Source: Cellvibrio fontiphilus_A (lineage in GTDB: Bacteria > Pseudomonadota > Gammaproteobacteria > Pseudomonadales > Cellvibrionaceae). From it: 64,000 bases of DNA. Location of the stretch: positions 248,001 to 312,000 of the forward strand of contig NZ_JBHRTF010000001.1 in NCBI RefSeq assembly GCF_042646205.1, given 5' to 3'. The translations under genes were made by a program, and so were the position numbers. This document shows positions 25,254 through 34,289 of the stretch, in pieces (positions within the stretch are counted from its first letter, which is position 1; each line of letters opens with the position of its first letter). The notes under the pieces are model-generated. The model made no database searches, had not been told where the DNA came from, and saw nothing but the letters and a program-made list of their open reading frames with translations.

Positions 25254-27587
25254 TTAGGCGCCCACTTTGAGATGCTGTTCGCGCAGGTGTTTTTCCAGGC
25301 GCACAACTGTGCCATCAAAATAAAAACGGCCATTGCGGAAGTGGCTTTCCAGTTGTTTGGCGGTCATAGGTTTGGCATAGAAAAAACCCTGCGCCTGATC
25401 GCAGCCGTGGGTGCGTAACCAGTCCGCCTGACCCTCGTTTTCCACACCCTCCGCAATTACCCGCATCTGCATGTTGTGCGCCAAACCAATAATGGATTTG
25501 GCGATGGCTGCATCGTTAGCGTCTTCGTGAATGTCATGAATGAAACTGCGGTCGATTTTCAGTTTTTGCACCGGGAAGCGCTGTAGATAGGCAAGGGAAG
25601 AATAACCGGTGCCAAAGTCATCAATCGCCAGGTACATGCCCATGTTATTGAGTTGGTTCAGCTGGTTAATGGTTTCGCCCGCATGTTCCATGGCGCAGCT
25701 TTCGGTGATTTCCAATTCCAGGTGTTTGGCGTCCAGCCCGACTTCGTTCAGTATTGCCTCGACTTTTCCGGGAAAGTTCTTCTGCCGGAACTGGCGCGGT
25801 GAGAGGTTCACGGCCATTTTGCCCACGTATTTGCCGGCGTCCAGCCAGATGCGCTGCTGGCGACAGGCCTCGCGCAGCACCCATTCGCCAATCGGCACAA
25901 TCAAACCTGTCTCTTCGGCCAGCGGGATAAAATGTGCTGGCGATACCACTCCGCGCTCCGGGTGCTGCCAGCGCACCAGCGCTTCTACGCCGGTCATCTC
26001 GCCGGTTTTAAGGTCAACTTGCGGTTGGTAATAGAGCGTTAGCTGTTGTTGCTCAACGGCGCGGCGCAAATCGTTTTCCAGTAACAGATAGTTGACCGCT
26101 GTGGCATTCATGCCTTTGGTATAAAACTGGCAATTGTTTTTGCCAGCTTCTTTGGCCTTGTACATGGCGATATCGGCATGCTTGAGCAGTTCGTCGGTGT
26201 CTGCGCCATCTTCGGGGAAAATGCTGACGCCGATACTGACCGTCGTGGAAATACTGTGGCCGCTTATCTCAATGGGGCGCGACAGGGTGCTCAGCAGCTT
26301 GTTGGCCACAAACACCACATCGTCTATATCGTGAATGCCTTCCAGCACCACCACAAATTCATCGCCGCCCAGGCGCGCGACTGTATCCATATCGCGCACA
26401 CCTTCGTTGAGGCGCGTGGCTATGGCTTTGAGCAAAATATCGCCGGCATCGTGGCCCAGGCTGTCGTTGATGTTTTTGAAACGGTCGATATCCAACAGCA
26501 TGAGTGCCACGCGGGAGTTGGCGCGGCGAGCGCGGGCAAGGCCGTGGTAAATGCGGTCGTAAAACAGCGAGCGGTTGGGCAGGGAAGTTAATGAGTCGTG
26601 GAACGCCATGTAGTTCAGGCGCGATTGCTGCTCGCGCAGCGCCGTTTCGGCCAGTTTACGCTCGGAAATGTCGGTGCCGATGGTGCACACCCCAAAGGCT
26701 TTTTGCTCTTTGTCGCGCAGCGGAAACTTTACCAGCAGGTAGGTATGCTGGGTGCCGTCTTTGTGCATCAAGTCCAGCTCAACCTCGTAGGTTTGCTGGG
26801 TCTTTTTGGCCGCCAAGTCGATTTCCCACATGGACTGGGCAACGTCCTTGGGGTAAACATCAAACACGTTTTTACCCACAAAACCGCTGTCGTCCACGTT
26901 GGCCATTTGTTTGTAGTGTTCGCTGGCCATCACCACATTACCGTCCAGATCCTTCACCGAAATCAGTGCCGGTGAGTGATTCAGGATGGCGTTCAAATAA
27001 GTCTCGCTCGCCCAGAGTGCCTGTTGTGCCAAATGAAAACGTTCGGCTTGTTCCTCGTGTTGCCACATATCAATCATCTGGCGTACTAACAGCGAGCTAA
27101 ACGTCCAAACGGTATCCAACTGGCGCACCGTGGTTTGCAGCTCTTGCAAATCGCCCTGTGATTCCATGTAAAACACGGCGATGGTTTTCTGGTTTTCGCA
27201 GATGGGCTGCAGAACACAAGCGTGAGTGTCTACGGGAATGGTTTTGCCCAGCAGGCCGTTCAGCATACTGCGGCTCATGGCGAGCGATTGGCCTGACTCA
27301 AAGGTTTGCTGGATAAACGCGGAGGGCAGGTTTTTGATCCGGCTCAGGGCGGTGGCAATAACATTGATAGAAGTGTGGCCGCCCGCGCGATTGGCAATAG
27401 CCTCTACATAGACCTGGCCGTCGCGGACAATAAGCAGGGCAACGCGCTGGATGGTGTGTTTGGCAATAACCAATTTAACCAGGCGCTCGGCAATTTGTTT
27501 GTGGTTGAGGTTGGTAAAAAGTTGCTGGAACTTTTTAATCAACTCGACAGCAGTGGATTTCTGCTGGGTAGATTCGCTATTCGGCAT
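25254..27587 (-). CDS. PAS-GGDEF-EAL cyclic-di-GMP signalling protein
   Basis: A 777-residue soluble protein. An N-terminal GAF-like region (about 1-180) precedes a PAS domain (about 190-320, with LNHSPALISVKDLDGNVVMASEHY), then GGDEF (about 330-490, intact RLGGDEFVVVLEG) and EAL (about 505-750, with GVEALVRWQHPERG and IDDFGTGYSSLAYLQRF). Both catalytic signatures are conserved, so it may make and degrade c-di-GMP; dual-domain proteins are often biased to one activity. No membrane segments are visible. It converges with rimK; in Pseudomonas, c-di-GMP regulates RimK, so the proximity is suggestive only. Confidence 0.92.
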   Translation of the reverse strand: MPNSESTQQKSTAVELIKKFQQLFTNLNHKQIAERLVKLVIAKHTIQRVALLIVRDGQVYVEAIANRAGGHTSINVIATALSRIKNLPSAFIQQTFESGQSLAMSRSMLNGLLGKTIPVDTHACVLQPICENQKTIAVFYMESQGDLQELQTTVRQLDTVWTFSSLLVRQMIDMWQHEEQAERFHLAQQALWASETYLNAILNHSPALISVKDLDGNVVMASEHYKQMANVDDSGFVGKNVFDVYPKDVAQSMWEIDLAAKKTQQTYEVELDLMHKDGTQHTYLLVKFPLRDKEQKAFGVCTIGTDISERKLAETALREQQSRLNYMAFHDSLTSLPNRSLFYDRIYHGLARARRANSRVALMLLDIDRFKNINDSLGHDAGDILLKAIATRLNEGVRDMDTVARLGGDEFVVVLEGIHDIDDVVFVANKLLSTLSRPIEISGHSISTTVSIGVSIFPEDGADTDELLKHADIAMYKAKEAGKNNCQFYTKGMNATAVNYLLLENDLRRAVEQQQLTLYYQPQVDLKTGEMTGVEALVRWQHPERGVVSPAHFIPLAEETGLIVPIGEWVLREACRQQRIWLDAGKYVGKMAVNLSPRQFRQKNFPGKVEAILNEVGLDAKHLELEITESCAMEHAGETINQLNQLNNMGMYLAIDDFGTGYSSLAYLQRFPVQKLKIDRSFIHDIHEDANDAAIAKSIIGLAHNMQMRVIAEGVENEGQADWLRTHGCDQAQGFFYAKPMTAKQLESHFRNGRFYFDGTVVRLEKHLREQHLKVGA

Positions 27588-28067
27588 ATTCGCTCAATTT
27601 GGGCTTTCGTTTCGCAATTTAGTGTTCTCACATCTCGCCGCGTTTTTAAGGCGGGCGCTCTATCACTAAAAATTAACTTTTTGGCCACTCTTCCGGGGCC
27701 TGAACTTCCCAAATTTTTAACCTGAATCAGCACTTTACAACAAAAGCGCCTAAACACATCCTTTTTTATGATAAATAAACCTCAGCTGTAAAGCATATGC
27801 GCAAATAAAAAATGCATAGGTTTATTTTGACGTCAAAGTGTTTCAAATCTTCCCAGGTCTGGCGCCTATTATTGTTAATTTGATGAAAAATGTGCCAATA
27901 CTGTGTTTTCATAAGAGTTGCTCAAAAACACTTTTAACTAAAGGTTGTGTGCATGACCAAGGCGGTGCGCATGCGGCGCTTTAACTCGCATTTGCCGTTT
28001 GCTGGACTAAAATTGGGTTATTGATAATTCACTAATGGGGTGGTTCCCCCCTTGAACCGGAGTCACC
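27588..28067. other. Divergent gap between the GGDEF/EAL and STAS genes
   Basis: A 480-nt AT-rich region. It holds a perfect palindrome TTTGACGTCAAA at 27826-27837 and several A/T tracts. No gene was found and no promoter could be assigned confidently. Confidence 0.5.
27826..27837. promoter_or_regulatory. Perfect 12-bp palindrome TTTGACGTCAAA
   Basis: A perfect dyad in the middle of the divergent gap. It could be an operator for either neighbour; no matching regulator is identified. Confidence 0.3.
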
Positions 28068-28739
28068 ATGCGTCATCAAGTTCCTTTCGTTGGAGAGCGT
28101 AAAGTGGTTCGCGCCGAAGATGAGCAGGCGCGCGCCAAGCGTTTGAGCGGAAAAGTAATCGATGATGTGGTTGGTGACGGGGTCGCTCCCAGCAGTTGGG
28201 AGGATGTAGTGCCCGAAGGCTGGGCAGATCGCTCAATTCCTAAAACTCTCAAACCCACCGCCAGTGCCTCTGTTTCACTGCCACCTAAAACCACGCAGGT
28301 GCCAATAAAGTCGGGAGGTGTTAGCAAAGGCCTTACATCCAAACCGCTCGCTGCCAAAACACCTGCCAAAAAGCCCAGTTCCAGTGCGATTACCTTTTCC
28401 GACAGCGCCTGTCTGGATTGGGTTTCCATCAATAACGGTCGCGGTGTACGGGTGAATATTCACGGCGCGATAGACAATGATTTGCGCAAAGAGTGGGCTC
28501 GATTATTGGAAGGTATTGCAGACAGCAATATCGAAGAATACGAATTTAATTTAAGTGATGCGCCGGCGCTGAGTTTGACGGGCCTGGGCATGTTGTTGCT
28601 ATTCAAAGAGCGAAAAGGCTCCAGCCGCGAAGCCATCAGCTTGTGTAACTGCAACAAAGAAGTTGCGCAGCTGCTCGAATGGACTGGCATGGATCGCTAT
28701 TTTGTCATCAAGAAAACGCAAATTTCCGAACCATCCTGA
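28068..28739 (+). CDS. STAS-domain protein
   Basis: A 223-residue protein with a long polar, basic, Pro/Lys-rich N-terminal region (about 1-110) and a C-terminal STAS domain (about 120-220; GRGVRVNIHGAIDNDLRKEWARLLEGI ... EYEFNLSDAPALSLTGLGMLLLFKE ... QLLEWTGMDRYFVIKK). STAS domains act as anti-anti-sigma factors or nucleotide-sensing modules; the phosphorylatable Ser/Thr site would be in the APALSLTGLG loop. It is monocistronic, with CGGAG before the ATG and a terminator after the stop. No partner kinase is nearby. Confidence 0.8.
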   Translation: MRHQVPFVGERKVVRAEDEQARAKRLSGKVIDDVVGDGVAPSSWEDVVPEGWADRSIPKTLKPTASASVSLPPKTTQVPIKSGGVSKGLTSKPLAAKTPAKKPSSSAITFSDSACLDWVSINNGRGVRVNIHGAIDNDLRKEWARLLEGIADSNIEEYEFNLSDAPALSLTGLGMLLLFKERKGSSREAISLCNCNKEVAQLLEWTGMDRYFVIKKTQISEPS

Positions 28740-28758
28740 CGAGTCGTTATTTAACAAC

Positions 28759-28788
28759 AAGCCCGGCGATTGCCGGGCTTTGTTTTTG
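28759..28788 (+). terminator. Rho-independent terminator after the STAS gene
   Basis: The stem AAGCCCGGC/GCCGGGCTT with a 4-nt loop is followed by TGTTTTT. It also lies just beyond the hisC stop of the opposite strand. Confidence 0.85.
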
Positions 28789-28813
28789 TGTTCGCCAGAA
28801 AAACTCGCTGCGT

Positions 28814-29869
28814 TTATAAAGCGTTTTTTAAGGCTGTAATCAAGGCGTGCATTTGTTCATCGGTGCCTATGGTGATGCGCAGAAATTGATTGATGCGCGG
28901 CTTGTTAAAGTAGCGCACTAAAATTTTCTGATCGCGTAAATACTGCGCCAGCTCTGCGGCGTTTTTGCCCTGGGGTTCAGCAAACACAAAATTAGCCTGT
29001 GATGGCAGCACCTTAAAACCCAGCTTCTGCAATTCAGCGGTTGTCCAGTCGCGCGTGGCAATAATCTGGTCGCGGCAACGTGCAAAGTAATCTTCATCCT
29101 CAAATGCCACCACTGCCGCTGCTTCAGCGATGCGGTCGAGCGGGTAAGAGTTAAATGAATTTTTCACGCGATCCAGTGCGTCGATTAAATCCTTATGGCC
29201 CACCGCCAAACCTACGCGCATACCCGCCAGTGAGCGGGATTTGGACAGGGTTTGCACCACCAATAAATTGGGATATTTATCGACTAATTTGATTGCTGTT
29301 TCCGCACCAAAATCCACATAGGCTTCGTCCACAACTACCACCGATTCGGTGTTTTGCTGCAACAGCGCCTCTATTTCCGCGAGTGGTTTGCCAATCGCGG
29401 TAGGTGCATTAGGGTTAGGAAAAATAATGCCGCCGTTGGCTTGGGCATAGTCGGCAAAATTAATGGTGTAGTCATCGCGCAGGGCGATGGTGTGGTAATC
29501 AATACCAAATAACTGGCAGTAGACCGGGTAGAAGCTGTAGCTAATGTCCGGGAACAACAGCGGTTTGTCTTGCTGGAAAAAAGCCATGAATAACAGTGCC
29601 AGAACTTCATCCGAACCGTTGCCAACAAACACCTGTTCCGCACTGACACCGTAATAACCGGCGATGGTGTTTTTTAATTTTTTGGAATTGGGGTCGGGGT
29701 AGAGCCGCAGACGGTCGATGGAGTCGTGGTTGATCACATCGAGCACTTTCGGTGAGGGCGGATAGGGGCTCTCGTTAGTGTTCAACTTGATCAGACCATC
29801 TATTTGCGGCTGCTCACCGGGCACATAAGGCTCCAGTTCGCGCACCACCCGACTCCAAAACTTCGACAT
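28814..29869 (-). CDS. hisC: Histidinol-phosphate aminotransferase
   Basis: A 351-residue fold-type I PLP enzyme that converts imidazole-acetol phosphate and glutamate to histidinol phosphate. The PLP lysine lies in VVQTLSKSRSLAGMRVGLAVG, and VVVDEAYVDFGAE supplies the cofactor-ring Asp. N-terminal LNTNESPYPPSPKV and C-terminal RYFNKPRINQFLRITIG are typical of HisC. It stands alone rather than in a his operon and may be a second HisC copy or act on aromatic substrates. Confidence 0.88.
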   Translation of the reverse strand: MSKFWSRVVRELEPYVPGEQPQIDGLIKLNTNESPYPPSPKVLDVINHDSIDRLRLYPDPNSKKLKNTIAGYYGVSAEQVFVGNGSDEVLALLFMAFFQQDKPLLFPDISYSFYPVYCQLFGIDYHTIALRDDYTINFADYAQANGGIIFPNPNAPTAIGKPLAEIEALLQQNTESVVVVDEAYVDFGAETAIKLVDKYPNLLVVQTLSKSRSLAGMRVGLAVGHKDLIDALDRVKNSFNSYPLDRIAEAAAVVAFEDEDYFARCRDQIIATRDWTTAELQKLGFKVLPSQANFVFAEPQGKNAAELAQYLRDQKILVRYFNKPRINQFLRITIGTDEQMHALITALKNAL

Positions 29870-29930
29870 GCGGATTCCCCAACAATTGCAGTAAAAAAGA
29901 GCGGGCAGTATACGCCTTGGTGCCTATGGC

Positions 29931-31217
29931 TCACAGCCAGCGTTTCAACAAAATGCTGGCATTGACGCCGCCAAACCCAAAGCCGTTGGAGATGGCGTAA
30001 TCAAGTGCTGCGGCGCGGGCACTGCCATGAACTATATCTATACCCTGTGCGGCATCGTCCTTACATTCGAGATTCAAGGTGGGCGGGATCATTTGGTCGC
30101 GCAGAGCCAGCGCGGTAAAAATGGTTTCAATGCCGCCCGCGGCACCCAGTAAATGGCCGGTGGCGGATTTGGTGGAAGTCACCGCGATTCCTTCTGTGCT
30201 ACCAGTCGCCAGTGTAAATACGCGTTTGATGGCGGCTAGCTCGCCTTTGTCGCCCACGGGTGTTGAGGTTGCGTGCGCATTGAGGTGCTGGACTTGTGCG
30301 GGTGTTATGCCCGCCTGCCGGATGGCCATTTCCATCGCGCGTTTGGCGCCATCGCCATCCTCCGGCCCAGAGGTCAGGTGATAGGCATCGGCACTGGTGC
30401 CATAACCCACAATTTCAGCGATGGGTTGTGCTCCGCGTGCCAGCGCGTGTTCAAGTGATTCGATCACTAAAATGCCTGCGCCTTCGCCCATCACAAAACC
30501 ATCCCGGTCGCGATCAAACGGGCGCGATGCGCGGGTCGGCTCATCATTAAAGCCGGTCGATAAGGCCCGCGCGGCCGCAAAACCGCCCAGGCTGACTGTG
30601 TGAATACAGGCTTCGGCACCGCCACAAATCGCCACATCCGCTTCGCCTGCGCGGATCATACGGGCGGCATCGCCAATTGCCTGCACACCGGCCGCGCAGG
30701 CAGTCACTGGTGCGCCTAATGGCCCTTTGAATCCGTATTTAATCGATACATGCCCTGCAGCCAGGTTGACCAAAAACGAGGGAATGGTGAAAGGCGACAA
30801 TTTGCGTGTACCGCGCGCATCGGCGGTGCGCACTGCCTCGGCAATTGCCGGAAAACCACCGACACCCGAGGCGATAATCGTTGCAGTGCGCGCTTGCTGT
30901 TCGCTGGTGGCCGGTTGCCACTGCGCCTGTTGCAAGGCTTCTTCGGTTGCGGCCAAGGCCAATAAAATAAACCTATCCATTTTGCGTTGGTCTTTGGGGC
31001 TGACAACGGCATCCGGGTTCAAACCCGCCTCGGTATCTTCATCAATACCGGGAACCACACCACCCACTTTGGTGGGCAAGTCGCCGACCAGCTCATCTGG
31101 CAGGCGGCGTATCCCGGATTTACCTGCGAGTAGCCGCTGCCATACGGTTTCAATCCCGCAGCCCAGTGGTGAGGTTATACCCATTCCGGTAATGACGATG
31201 CGGGTTGACTGGCTCAT
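29931..31217 (-). CDS. fabF: Beta-ketoacyl-ACP synthase II
   Basis: A 428-residue thiolase-fold condensing enzyme that elongates acyl-ACP with malonyl-ACP. The Cys-His-His triad is present: Cys174 in PVTACAAGVQAIGDAARMI, His315 in LNAHATSTPVGDKGE, and His355 in KSATGHLLGAAGGIE. Length and order fit FabF. It is not in a fab operon but diverges from a TetR regulator with an operator-like palindrome in its promoter, so it is probably an inducible accessory synthase rather than the housekeeping copy. Confidence 0.9.
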   Translation of the reverse strand: MSQSTRIVITGMGITSPLGCGIETVWQRLLAGKSGIRRLPDELVGDLPTKVGGVVPGIDEDTEAGLNPDAVVSPKDQRKMDRFILLALAATEEALQQAQWQPATSEQQARTATIIASGVGGFPAIAEAVRTADARGTRKLSPFTIPSFLVNLAAGHVSIKYGFKGPLGAPVTACAAGVQAIGDAARMIRAGEADVAICGGAEACIHTVSLGGFAAARALSTGFNDEPTRASRPFDRDRDGFVMGEGAGILVIESLEHALARGAQPIAEIVGYGTSADAYHLTSGPEDGDGAKRAMEMAIRQAGITPAQVQHLNAHATSTPVGDKGELAAIKRVFTLATGSTEGIAVTSTKSATGHLLGAAGGIETIFTALALRDQMIPPTLNLECKDDAAQGIDIVHGSARAAALDYAISNGFGFGGVNASILLKRWL

Positions 31218-31260
31218 GGCGGATCCTCTATCTCATTTACATTATGGTTATCATTTATAA

Positions 31261-31291
31261 ATTATATGATGGTCGTCATGTATACTGTCAA
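31261..31291 (-). promoter_or_regulatory. Sigma-70 promoter of fabF
   Basis: On the minus strand, a perfect TTGACA (31291-31286) and a perfect TATAAT (31266-31261) are separated by 19 nt. The spacer is long by two bases. The palindrome ATGATGGTCGTCAT fills most of it, so a bound repressor would exclude RNA polymerase. Confidence 0.6.
31266..31279. promoter_or_regulatory. Candidate TetR operator ATGATGGTCGTCAT
   Basis: An imperfect dyad (10 of 14 positions symmetric; outer ATGA/TCAT perfect) in the fabF-tetR divergent promoter. It also overlaps the region upstream of a TATACT hexamer that may serve the tetR gene, so autoregulation is likely. Confidence 0.5.
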
Positions 31292-31333
31292 TCAGAATTA
31301 ATACCTAGTTGGCTTAAGCCTGAGAGGAGCCAT

Positions 31334-31945
31334 ATGAGAGTCAGCAGAGAACAAGCTGCCGAAAACCGCGAAAAAATTCTTGCGACCGCCACCCGTTTAT
31401 TTCGCGAGAAAGGTTACGACGGTATAGGTATTGCCGATTTAATGAAAAGCGCGGGCTTAACCCACGGCGGTTTTTACGGCCATTTTTCTTCCAAGGAAGA
31501 TCTAATCGCCCAGACCTGCGAGCGAACCGTGGATGAGCTTCTCGCGCAACATAGTGTTTGGTTTGATGCGAATGAAGCAGCGGATAATAAAGGTGCAGCG
31601 AAAAACGCAAGCACAGACTACCAGCGCTACATCGCCAACTATTTGTCCCGCGAACATCGCGACAATCCCGGGCGCGGCTGTTTGATGGCGGCATTGGGGG
31701 CCGATGCGGCGCGGCAATCGCCTGTTATCAAACGTGCGTTTACCCAAAGTTTTAATCGATTGTTTGCAGCGCTCATCAAAATATTGCCGGCGAAAAGCGA
31801 GCCCATCGCCAGTGAAAACGCAAAACGCGAGCAGGCACTTGCCACTCTCGCAGCCTTGGTGGGCGCGCAAGTGATTGCGCGCGCACTGGATGACCCCGAA
31901 CTGTCACAGGAAGTACTGCAGGCCGTATTTAAAAAGTTGCATTGA
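31334..31945 (+). CDS. TetR-family transcriptional regulator
   Basis: A 203-residue protein. The N-terminal helix-turn-helix (REKILATATRLFREKGYDGIGIADLMKSAGLTHGGFYGHFSSKEDLI) is of the type with GLTHGGFYGHF, seen in AcrR/NemR-like repressors that respond to lipophilic or reactive compounds. The C-terminal domain is helical. A longer frame to the left exists but the chosen ATG has GAGAGGAG upstream. It diverges from fabF, its likely target. Confidence 0.9.
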   Translation: MRVSREQAAENREKILATATRLFREKGYDGIGIADLMKSAGLTHGGFYGHFSSKEDLIAQTCERTVDELLAQHSVWFDANEAADNKGAAKNASTDYQRYIANYLSREHRDNPGRGCLMAALGADAARQSPVIKRAFTQSFNRLFAALIKILPAKSEPIASENAKREQALATLAALVGAQVIARALDDPELSQEVLQAVFKKLH

Positions 31946-32022
31946 GGCAGGGCGGGCGGCGATATATTTAGCGCAGAAAATCGCGCTATAGTTTGTTTAT
32001 TCAACATCAAGGAGTGCGTTAT

Positions 32023-32820
32023 ATGTTGACTAAACCCCGGTTAATTTTGCTGGATCTGGATGGCACTTTGTATGTGGATGATACTCCTGTTCTTGGTGCC
32101 ATCGATTGCCTTGCAGCCTTGCGCGCACAGGGTATGCAGTTGCGTTTTCTCACTAACACTACCACCAAATCCCAACAGCAATTGATTCATCAATTACGTG
32201 TTATGGGTTTTGCGCTGGGCGATGACGAGTTGATCAGTGCGCCTGTAGCGGCGCGTCTGGCGTTGCAAAAGTTGCAGCAGCAAACGGGAAAAAAGCTGCG
32301 CATTTGGCCGCTGGTGGCCGATGCCATCAAGCCCGACTTTAATGATTTTGAGCAAGATGAAACCCAACCGGATTATGTGGTCTTGGGGGATATCGGCGAG
32401 CGTTGGGATTTGGCGCTGATCAATCGTTTATTTAAGGTGATTCATGGCGGCGCCGAGTTAATCGCATTACACAAAGGCCGTTTCTGGCAAACCGGCGATG
32501 GTCTCAAGGCCGATATAGGTTTTTTCGTCGCCGGCCTTGAATATGTGTGTAATAAACAAGCGCTGATTATGGGCAAACCCAATCGCGATTTTTTTCAATT
32601 GATTCTGGATTCCGCCTCGATACCCGCAACTCAAACCTTGATGGTGGGTGACGATGTTGACACTGATGTTGGTGGCGCGCAGCAATTAGGCATGGCGGGC
32701 TGTTTGGTAAAGACGGGAAAGTTCCGCGAGGCTTATTTTGCGCAATCCGGCATTAAGCCGGATTTGCTGGTGGATTCGGTCGCGCAGCTGGCCGCGATGA
32801 TTGCGTCGCTACCGGATTAA
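32023..32820 (+). CDS. HAD-superfamily phosphatase (subclass IIA, LHPP/NagD-like)
   Basis: A 265-residue protein with HAD motif I LLDLDGTLYVDD, motif II FLTNTTTKSQQQ, a conserved Lys in GKPNRDFFQ and motif IV VGDDVDTDVGGAQQLG. The cap is of the C2 (NagD/PGP/LHPP) type. The substrate is not predictable. The start has AAGGAG upstream. Its stop overlaps the stop of the convergent MATE gene by four bases. Confidence 0.87.
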   Translation: MLTKPRLILLDLDGTLYVDDTPVLGAIDCLAALRAQGMQLRFLTNTTTKSQQQLIHQLRVMGFALGDDELISAPVAARLALQKLQQQTGKKLRIWPLVADAIKPDFNDFEQDETQPDYVVLGDIGERWDLALINRLFKVIHGGAELIALHKGRFWQTGDGLKADIGFFVAGLEYVCNKQALIMGKPNRDFFQLILDSASIPATQTLMVGDDVDTDVGGAQQLGMAGCLVKTGKFREAYFAQSGIKPDLLVDSVAQLAAMIASLPD

Positions 32821-34232
32821 TCATGGCGCGGTGCAAAATAAAAAACGCGGCGCGTGAGCAAAATGGCGGCGCACACCAAACCTACTATCAGCGCCGTCCA
32901 AAAACCGCTGGCGCCCATAGGCTCGGCGGTTAACCAATCCTTAAACGTCAGTGCGTAGCCCAGCGGTAAACAAATACCCCAGAAGGCGAGTAGCATAATC
33001 AGCATGGGAATTTTGGTGTCCTTGTAGCCGCGCTGCACATTAATCATGGTGACTTGGATTACATCGGCAATTTGGAATAACGCGCCCAACAAAAATAAAT
33101 CAGCCGCAATTTTTTGCACCGCTAGGTCAGACGTATACAAACTGGCAAACCAATCGCGCCCCAAAAATAAAATACTCGCGTTGGTACAGCCGACGCCCAA
33201 GGCTAATAGAAGCGCGCTGCGCGCCAATAAACGCGCTTCGCTATGATCGTTAGCGCCCACCAAAAAACTGACTCGCAGGGTAATGGCTATGCCCAAACTG
33301 AGCGGCAGCATAAAAAACACCGACACCAAATTTAAAACAATTTGATGTGCCGCCACAGTAGTTGCGCCCAAGGGCGCCAGAAACAGGGCGATCATGCAAA
33401 ACATACTCACTTCGATAAAACTGGTAAAACCAATGGGCAACCCCAGTTTTAACAAGCGTTTAATAATGGCGATTTGCGGTGCGGCCCAACCGCTTAATAA
33501 ATGAAACGCGGCAAAGGTTTTACTGCGATTTAAATAGATTAATAACGCAAGTGTTGCACACCAGTTAGCAATGCTGGTCGCCCAGCCGCAGCCGATTCCC
33601 CCGAGCGCGGGAATTTGAATAAAGTGTAAATCTGCCCCGTAAATAAACATGTAATTGAGCGGTAAATTGAGCAGAGTGCTCAGTAGCGAAAACGCCATAA
33701 TCACACCGGTGTGCCCCAGTCCATCGGTTAAACCGCGCAGCGCGGTGAGCAACAGCAGCGCAGGCACACCCCAGGCAAAACTTTCCAAATAGCCCACGGC
33801 AATATAGTTGGTTTTTTCATCTAACTGCAGAATGTTAAGTAAGGGTTGCATGTTTACCAGCAGCCCAATCATCAACACCATTGCACCCAGGGAAATATAA
33901 ATGCCCTGCCAGGTCGCTGGCATGATCTTGTCAAATTCCTGCGCGCCCCGGTGCCCGGAAATGGTTGGCTGCATAGCGCCCAACACACCAGCAAAAAATA
34001 ACAGAACGGGCACCCACAAACTGGTGCCTATACCTACGCCGGCTAAATCCTCCGCGCTGGCATGGCCGGCCATCACGGTATCAATCACCCCGTTGGCCAT
34101 TTGCGCAAGCTGCGCAATTAAAATCGGTGCTCCCATCAGTGCCAGCTGTTTCCACTCGTGCAGCGTGCGTGCAACCAAACTCTGGTTGTGATCGGGAAGA
34201 GGTTGCTGAATTTGATCGTCTGTTGCGTTCAC
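32817..34232 (-). CDS. MATE-family multidrug efflux protein (NorM-like)
   Basis: A 471-residue inner-membrane protein with twelve hydrophobic segments in two homologous halves. It begins the first half with LMGAPILIAQLAQMANGVIDTVMAGHASAEDLAGVGIGTSLWVP, the MATE signature. It exports cationic drugs with Na+ or H+. It lies 57 nt downstream of cobC on the same strand and may be co-transcribed with the cobalamin genes; whether this has meaning is unknown. Confidence 0.93.
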   Translation of the reverse strand: MNATDDQIQQPLPDHNQSLVARTLHEWKQLALMGAPILIAQLAQMANGVIDTVMAGHASAEDLAGVGIGTSLWVPVLLFFAGVLGAMQPTISGHRGAQEFDKIMPATWQGIYISLGAMVLMIGLLVNMQPLLNILQLDEKTNYIAVGYLESFAWGVPALLLLTALRGLTDGLGHTGVIMAFSLLSTLLNLPLNYMFIYGADLHFIQIPALGGIGCGWATSIANWCATLALLIYLNRSKTFAAFHLLSGWAAPQIAIIKRLLKLGLPIGFTSFIEVSMFCMIALFLAPLGATTVAAHQIVLNLVSVFFMLPLSLGIAITLRVSFLVGANDHSEARLLARSALLLALGVGCTNASILFLGRDWFASLYTSDLAVQKIAADLFLLGALFQIADVIQVTMINVQRGYKDTKIPMLIMLLAFWGICLPLGYALTFKDWLTAEPMGASGFWTALIVGLVCAAILLTRRVFYFAPRHD

Positions 34233-34289
34233 AAAAATATCCGTTACATCTGGATGGGGAAATAAACCCCGGTATAAAACTGCTGTGGT

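Noticed and set aside
28008..28035. Flagellar sigma-28-like promoter before the STAS gene
   Set aside because: TAAA and GATAA are too close together for the sigma-28 spacing.
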